64,000 nt of DNA, taken from Pseudomonas guariconensis (GTDB lineage: Bacteria > Pseudomonadota > Gammaproteobacteria > Pseudomonadales > Pseudomonadaceae). The notes beneath the pieces were generated by a model. That model was not told where the DNA came from and did not search any database. It saw nothing but the letters and a program-made list of their open reading frames with translations. Where the stretch lies: contig NZ_FMYX01000001.1 in the NCBI RefSeq assembly GCF_900102675.1, positions 481,001 to 545,000 on the forward strand, given 5' to 3'. Positions 60,526-64,000 of the stretch are shown in pieces; position 1 is the first letter of the stretch, and each line of letters starts with the position of its first letter. A program made the position numbers and the translations under genes.

Positions 60526-61320
60526 TCAGTGACGCGGGGGTGCGGACAGCTCGATCCAGGCCGGCGCATGGTCGCTGGCCTTCGGTTCGTTGCGCACCCA
60601 GGCGTGAACACCGGCGGCCAGGAGCCGCGCAGAAAGCGCTGGGCTGAGCAACAGGTGATCGATGCGCAGGCCCGCATTGCGGGGCCAGTGATTGCGAAAG
60701 TAATCCCAGAACGTGAAAACCTGCGCATCAGGATGCAACTGGCGGATCGCATCGCTCCAGCCTTGTTCGAGCAGGCGTTGGTAGCACGCCCGGGATTCAG
60801 GCTGGAGCAACGCGTCCTTGAGCCAGGAGCGGGTGTTGTAGATGTCCTGGTCGGTGGGCACCACATTGAAGTCCCCCGCCAATACTGTCGGGTGGCCGCT
60901 GTCGAGCAGCGTTCTGGCGTGGCCGATCAGGCACTCGAACCAGCGCAATTTGTAGTCGAACTTGGGGCCCGGCTGAGGGTTGCCATTGGGCAGATAAAGG
61001 CAGGCGATCAGGACGCCATGCACTGCGGCTTCCAGGTAACGGCTCTGGCTGTCGTCGTCCATGCCTGGCAGACCTCGGCGCACTTCGAGCGGTTCGCTGC
61101 CTCGGGCCAGGATGGCCACGCCGTTCCACGACGCTTGCCCGTGGTACAGGCAGCCATAGCCCGCCGCCTCCAGCGCCTCGCGCGGAAAGTCCTTGTCTGC
61201 AGCCTTGAGTTCCTGAAGGCAGGCCACATCCGGCTGCTCGCGCTCGAGCCAGGCCAGCAATCCTGGCAGGCGGCTGCGGATACCATTGATATTGAACGTG
61301 GCAATTTTCAATGTCTTCAT
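60526..61320 (-). CDS. xthA: Exodeoxyribonuclease III (AP endonuclease)
   Basis: The 264-residue enzyme of base-excision repair has LKIATFNINGIRSRLPGLLAWLEREQPDVACLQELKA (metal-binding Asn and Glu), SWNGVAILARG, VLAGDFNVVPTDQDIYN (catalytic Asp/Asn) and LRIDHLLLSP with SDHAPAWIEL at the end (catalytic Asp-His). These are complete ExoIII features. It overlaps the 80-residue gene upstream by 4 bp (ATGA), which suggests translational coupling. Confidence 0.95.
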   Translation of the reverse strand: MKTLKIATFNINGIRSRLPGLLAWLEREQPDVACLQELKAADKDFPREALEAAGYGCLYHGQASWNGVAILARGSEPLEVRRGLPGMDDDSQSRYLEAAVHGVLIACLYLPNGNPQPGPKFDYKLRWFECLIGHARTLLDSGHPTVLAGDFNVVPTDQDIYNTRSWLKDALLQPESRACYQRLLEQGWSDAIRQLHPDAQVFTFWDYFRNHWPRNAGLRIDHLLLSPALSARLLAAGVHAWVRNEPKASDHAPAWIELSAPPRH

Positions 61321-61559
61321 GCGTCAGGGTCGTCCACATGGGCCTGCACGGCTTCCTCGAGGGCGCGCACATGGGCCTGGTCGGCCAGGGCTTTGAGCGC
61401 CAGCCAGTCGTCCCAGTCGATCGCGCCGTCGTCACGCAGCGCCTCGGCGGTACGCACCAGCTCATGATGGTAGGCGTCTGGCGATTCGCGCCGATAGCTC
61501 GCGTCATCGTACTGGGCGTACCAGGCCTCAAGCTCCGGAATGCTACGTTCGATGCTCAT
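61317..61559 (-). CDS. Small acidic hypothetical protein translationally coupled to xthA
   Basis: The 80-residue protein begins MSIERSIPELEAWYAQYDDA and has IDWDDWLALKALADQAHVRALEEAVQAHVDDPDA. It is rich in Asp/Glu and Trp with no signal peptide or known domain. ATG 61559 is chosen over an in-frame codon at 61610 because GAGGAGCGGTCC lies just before it. ATGA overlap with xthA implies a shared transcript and possibly a DNA-repair-related role. Confidence 0.75.
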   Translation of the reverse strand: MSIERSIPELEAWYAQYDDASYRRESPDAYHHELVRTAEALRDDGAIDWDDWLALKALADQAHVRALEEAVQAHVDDPDA

Positions 61560-61726
61560 GGACCGCTCCTCGATGCAACCTTTGAATCTCTGAGCCTCGT
61601 CTTGCCCCAATGTTCAAACCAATGACCGTTGGTGCCGCCACGGCACAGAAAAATCAAACCTTTGCCCATAGGCTGCGCTCAACCATAAGCGACACTGAGG
61701 TCGCGCCAATGGATAAGGAGTGACAC

Positions 61727-62227
61727 ATGAGCAATCTGTTCCTCAAGCGCGTCGGGTTGACCGTCGCACTCGGCATGGCGTCGATGCACGTGCTGGCCGC
61801 CAGCTCCAATGACTTTGTCGACGATGCGACCGAAGCCGGCATCGCCGAAGTCGTGGCCGGCAACCTGGCCCAAGAAAAAAGCAAAAGCCCTGAGATCAAG
61901 GCCTTCGCCCAGCAGATGGTCACCGACCATACTAAAGCCAACCAGAAGCTCGGCGACATCGCCCGCTCCCTGGACCTGAGCACACCGGATGAAGCCGCGC
62001 TGACCGACAAGGTCAAGAAAGTGATCCTGGAATGGCGCGACGAATCCTTCGACAAGTCCTACATCAACAACCAGGTCGACGCCCACGAGAAAGCCGTGAA
62101 GCTGTTCAAGGAAGAAGCCAGCACCTCCGACAAGGCCGAGCTCAAGGCTTTTGCCAGCGAAACCCTGCCTAAGCTCGAGCATCACCTGGAACAGGCCAAG
62201 CAACTCCAGGCCAAATACGGCAAATGA
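61727..62227 (+). CDS. DUF4142 family exported protein
   Basis: The 166-residue periplasmic helical protein has a signal peptide (RVGLTVALGMASMHVLA). It then shows DDATEAGIAEVVAGNLAQEKSKSPEIKAFAQQMVTDHTKANQKLGDIA, the ferritin-like DUF4142 fold. LKAFASETLPKLEHHLEQAKQL closes it. ATG 61727 is preceded by AAGGAG. Family members are linked to envelope stress, without a proven activity. It is followed 24 bp later by a small gene. Confidence 0.88.
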   Translation: MSNLFLKRVGLTVALGMASMHVLAASSNDFVDDATEAGIAEVVAGNLAQEKSKSPEIKAFAQQMVTDHTKANQKLGDIARSLDLSTPDEAALTDKVKKVILEWRDESFDKSYINNQVDAHEKAVKLFKEEASTSDKAELKAFASETLPKLEHHLEQAKQLQAKYGK

Positions 62228-62251
62228 CCTGCAACGAACGTGAGGCGCATC

Positions 62252-62503
62252 ATGAGTAACGATGCATTGCGATCAGAAATCCTCACCCGCCTGCTCCATG
62301 CCCACCCGCAAGGGCTGGGCAAGGAGCTGCTGGATAACTATCGCGGCGAAAAGGCCGTGGCGGGGATGCTCAAGACCCTGCAGGAACAGGGCCTCATCCA
62401 GGACGGCAGTGTCGATGTGGACGCCGAGCACCAATTGAACGTCGTCTACCCAATCAAGTTATCGTCCGCGGGAGTCGAGGAAGCCAAGAAAGTAGATCAG
62501 TAA
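62252..62503 (+). CDS. Small hypothetical protein downstream of DUF4142
   Basis: The 83-residue protein reads SNDALRSEILTRLLHAHPQGLGKELLDNYRGEKAVAGMLKTLQEQGLIQDG, which looks like a winged-helix-type arrangement, then LNVVYPIKLSSAGVEEAKK. I start at ATG 62252 (GAGG 6 bp before), not 62240. It shares a transcript with the DUF4142 gene. No function is known to me. Confidence 0.75.
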   Translation: MSNDALRSEILTRLLHAHPQGLGKELLDNYRGEKAVAGMLKTLQEQGLIQDGSVDVDAEHQLNVVYPIKLSSAGVEEAKKVDQ

Positions 62504-62535
62504 TGAGCTAGGGGCCGCCTTGCGGCCCTTTGCGC

Positions 62536-62703
62536 TCACGCTTTCTTTTCGTCATCCCGGGGCGGCTTGGCCGGCCCTTGCGGGTCTACTTGTGGATCTT
62601 CGAGATCAGGTGAGTCCGGGTCGAAGCCCAGATCGTTCTTGTGGGTGGCGTTTTCGGAGGAATGCGGCCCCTGGTCGGGCTTGCGGGAATCAGACGGGTT
62701 CAT
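62536..62703 (-). CDS. 55-residue acidic, disordered small protein
   Basis: From ATG 62703 (GGAG 7 bp upstream) the minus strand encodes a hydrophilic protein rich in Asp, Pro, Ser and Lys. It contains NATHKNDLGFDPDSPDLEDP and ends GPAKPPRDDEKKA before TGA at 62536. The repeated FDPDSPDLEDP-type composition and clean ribosome site argue for a real gene; I recall similar short proteins across Pseudomonas. It has no hydrophobic segment and is probably unstructured. Convergent with the 62252-62503 gene. Confidence 0.7.
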   Translation of the reverse strand: MNPSDSRKPDQGPHSSENATHKNDLGFDPDSPDLEDPQVDPQGPAKPPRDDEKKA

Positions 62704-62788
62704 GGCGAGTCTCCAGGCGAGTGTCTAGGGAAGAACCCGCCCTGGCGGATAAGTTTGATTCATCTGCCGGTTCCCATGCCCAGCGGCA

Positions 62789-63745
62789 TCACTGCTTGGC
62801 TTCCCTCTGCGCCAGCCGGGCCTCGCAGGCCGATAGTGCCTCGGTCCGCGCATCGAGCATGCCCTGCAGACGCTCGAGTTGGCGTGCCTGTTCGCCGCAC
62901 AGCTCGCGCTTTTGCTCCAGTTGCACTGTCTGGCTCTGCAACTGACGGCGTATCTCGTCGCTTGCGCCTTGGGCCTGGGCTAGGATCGAGCGCAGCCCTT
63001 GCACTTGGGCATCGCGCTGCTCCAATTGCGCCTCCAGCGCCGTGCGCTGCTCCACAGTCTGACGATGCTCTGCGATCAACCGCTCGTTGTCCCGGTGAAG
63101 ATGTGTGGCCTCTTCCTGGCGTACCTGCAGGTCCTGCTGCAGTTGATGCAGCTCCCTCTGCAATTGCTGTACCTGCGCCTCATGGCGGCGCTGATCCTGT
63201 TCGCGCTGTTCGTGGGCGTGGCGGTGCTTCTCTTCCAGTGAACGCACCTGCTCGTGCTTGTCGGCCAGGCGCACCTGCACCTCTTCCAGTGCCTGGTTAA
63301 GGCTGGCGCTGCGCAATTGTTCCGCTTGCAAGGTGCTTTGGGTCGTCAGCAGTTTTTCGGATTCGGCCTGCAGCGCACTCGCTTGAATCTGCAACTGTTG
63401 CTGCGCTGCCGCCAGTGCCTGCTGCGCCATCTTTACTTGGTCTTGCAGCTGCTCGCGCTGCGCCTCGAAAGCCGCTTCAGCCTCGCGCAGACGTGCCTGG
63501 GCCTCGTCGTTGAGCTGCTCGGCCAATTGCTCGACCAGGCCGCTCAGTTGGGCGCTCAGGCTCGCAGTGTCCAACGGGGCTGGAGGCTGCCCGTCCAACT
63601 CTTTGAGATACCGGTGGATCGTGGTCTTGGAACCGGTGTTGCCGAGCTCGATACGTACTGCGTCGATACTCGGGTGCTCTCCCCTGGCCAGTAGTGCCTG
63701 TCGCGCGTGCTGCACTGACGCCTTGTTGATGCCGACCCGGGCCAT
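62789..63745 (-). CDS. KfrA-like DNA-binding protein with long coiled coil
   Basis: The 318-residue protein has an N-terminal KfrA-type HTH domain (ASVQHARQALLARGEHPSIDAVRIELGNTGSKTTIHRYLKEL) and then about 230 residues of almost continuous Gln/Glu/Leu-rich coiled coil. KfrA proteins on plasmids bind their own promoter and form filament-like structures aiding segregation; chromosomal copies are of unknown role. ATG 63745 is used instead of 63775 because MARVGINKASVQ matches the family start. A palindromic element lies just upstream (63761-63779), fitting autoregulation. Confidence 0.88.
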   Translation of the reverse strand: MARVGINKASVQHARQALLARGEHPSIDAVRIELGNTGSKTTIHRYLKELDGQPPAPLDTASLSAQLSGLVEQLAEQLNDEAQARLREAEAAFEAQREQLQDQVKMAQQALAAAQQQLQIQASALQAESEKLLTTQSTLQAEQLRSASLNQALEEVQVRLADKHEQVRSLEEKHRHAHEQREQDQRRHEAQVQQLQRELHQLQQDLQVRQEEATHLHRDNERLIAEHRQTVEQRTALEAQLEQRDAQVQGLRSILAQAQGASDEIRRQLQSQTVQLEQKRELCGEQARQLERLQGMLDARTEALSACEARLAQREAKQ

Positions 63746-63760
63746 GTCCGCTCCTACAAT

Positions 63761-63779
63761 CGTACTGTGGTACATACCA
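63761..63779. promoter_or_regulatory. Palindromic element upstream of the KfrA-like gene
   Basis: TGGTA-CA-TACCA (63768-63779) is a perfect inverted repeat, with CGTAC (63761-63765) and further TAC/GTA steps flanking it to about 63790. It lies 23 bp before the KfrA-like start and 25 bp before the divergent partial ORF. It could be the KfrA-type operator. Confidence 0.5.
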
Positions 63780-63804
63780 TGTAATACGTAGGAATTCTGC
63801 CCTT

Positions 63805-64000
63805 ATGCACAGCGACAATCAACTACTCAGTGCAGGTCGAACTCGTGGTATTCCGCGCCATGTTGCTGAAGCTGACACCGGCGCTGGTCAATTGGCGACC
63901 TTCAGCTCAGCGGGAGACGCTAAGCCCCCTTCCACCGCCACAGCGGCATTCCTCGGCGGCGGCATGACAGAGCATCGAAAGCGACACCCGCGAATCGCAC
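63805..64000 (+). CDS. Partial ORF running off the window edge, divergent from the KfrA-like gene
   Basis: ATG 63805 opens a frame of 65 codons without a stop to base 64000: MHSDNQLLSAGRTRGIPRHV, then polar and Ala/Thr/Gly-rich residues, ending near MTEHRKRHPRIA. It has no recognisable domain in the visible part. From memory, chromosomal KfrA-like genes in Pseudomonas often sit beside site-specific integrase genes, and this could be one. The evidence here is only the open frame and position. Confidence 0.45.
   Translation, partial: MHSDNQLLSAGRTRGIPRHVAEADTGAGQLATFSSAGDAKPPSTATAAFLGGGMTEHRKRHPRIA

Noticed and set aside
62641..63300. 219-codon plus-strand frame opposite the KfrA-like gene
   Set aside because: It is Pro/Ala/Arg-rich and antisense to the coiled-coil protein; it also overlaps the 55-codon minus-strand gene.

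Overview
The window is a GC-rich, densely coded bacterial chromosome segment that fits the Pseudomonas putida group. The strongest pointer is a short LOV photoreceptor (25744-26190) that closely resembles, from memory, the P. putida protein PpSB2-LOV. The overall gene repertoire (RocS/RcsC-type hybrid kinases with chaperone-usher fimbriae, KGSADH/GarD sugar-acid genes, KfrA-like protein) agrees. I saw no rRNA, tRNA, CRISPR array, intact IS element or prophage.

Layout. 1-874: 3'-truncated polyamine-type ABC binding protein. 1190-13322: a surface-attachment locus of two BvgS/RcsC-like hybrid histidine kinases, an EAL-domain response regulator, a LuxR-type response regulator, and a three-gene chaperone-usher fimbrial set (pilin, chaperone, usher). 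It resembles the P. aeruginosa PvrSR/RcsCB-CupD arrangement. 13410-17474: a SnoaL-like protein, an O-acyltransferase with SGNH domain, a ferric-reductase-like membrane protein and a DUF1543 protein.

17578-27232 is the most interesting block: a probable light-response island. A plus-strand operon (chalcone-isomerase-like, DUF3833 lipoprotein, small protein, FeS-type photolyase, DUF2256) converges on a minus-strand operon (NTF2-like, SDR, FAD oxidoreductase, DUF1365, cyclopropane-fatty-acid-synthase-like, DUF2878). Beyond the second operon lie the LOV photosensor gene and a divergent MerR/LitR-type regulator that lacks the B12-binding histidines. All three upstream regions carry TGTA(C/T)A-type elements.

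27310-42314 is an accessory patchwork: a GlxA/AraC regulator with divergent SDR, Ohr, a deletion scar joining an HxlR gene to the tail of a DHA2 transporter, SDR/LysR, HxlR with an isochorismatase-MFS operon, a PLP D-cysteine-desulfhydrase-like gene, and an RND-MFP pair divergent from a Bcr/CflA transporter across a long operator-like dyad. 42537-50153: cupin protein, decayed thioredoxin-like gene, and a galactarate/sugar-acid catabolic operon (AraD1-like, MFS, GarD, KGSADH) with divergent LysR regulator. 50154-51226 is AT-richer and holds a HEPN-like gene behind an array of short repeats. 51227-54540: HAD phosphatase, OPA-type transporter and AraC regulator. 54766-57828: cobalamin riboswitch followed by a BtuD-BtuF-BtuC-type ABC operon. 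57831-64000: orphan CrtZ-like hydroxylase, GNAT, a dCache-GGDEF cyclase, exonuclease III with a small partner, DUF4142 and other small proteins, and a KfrA-like coiled-coil DNA-binding protein next to a gene cut by the window edge.

All family assignments come from reading the translated sequence and from memory; no database search was run.
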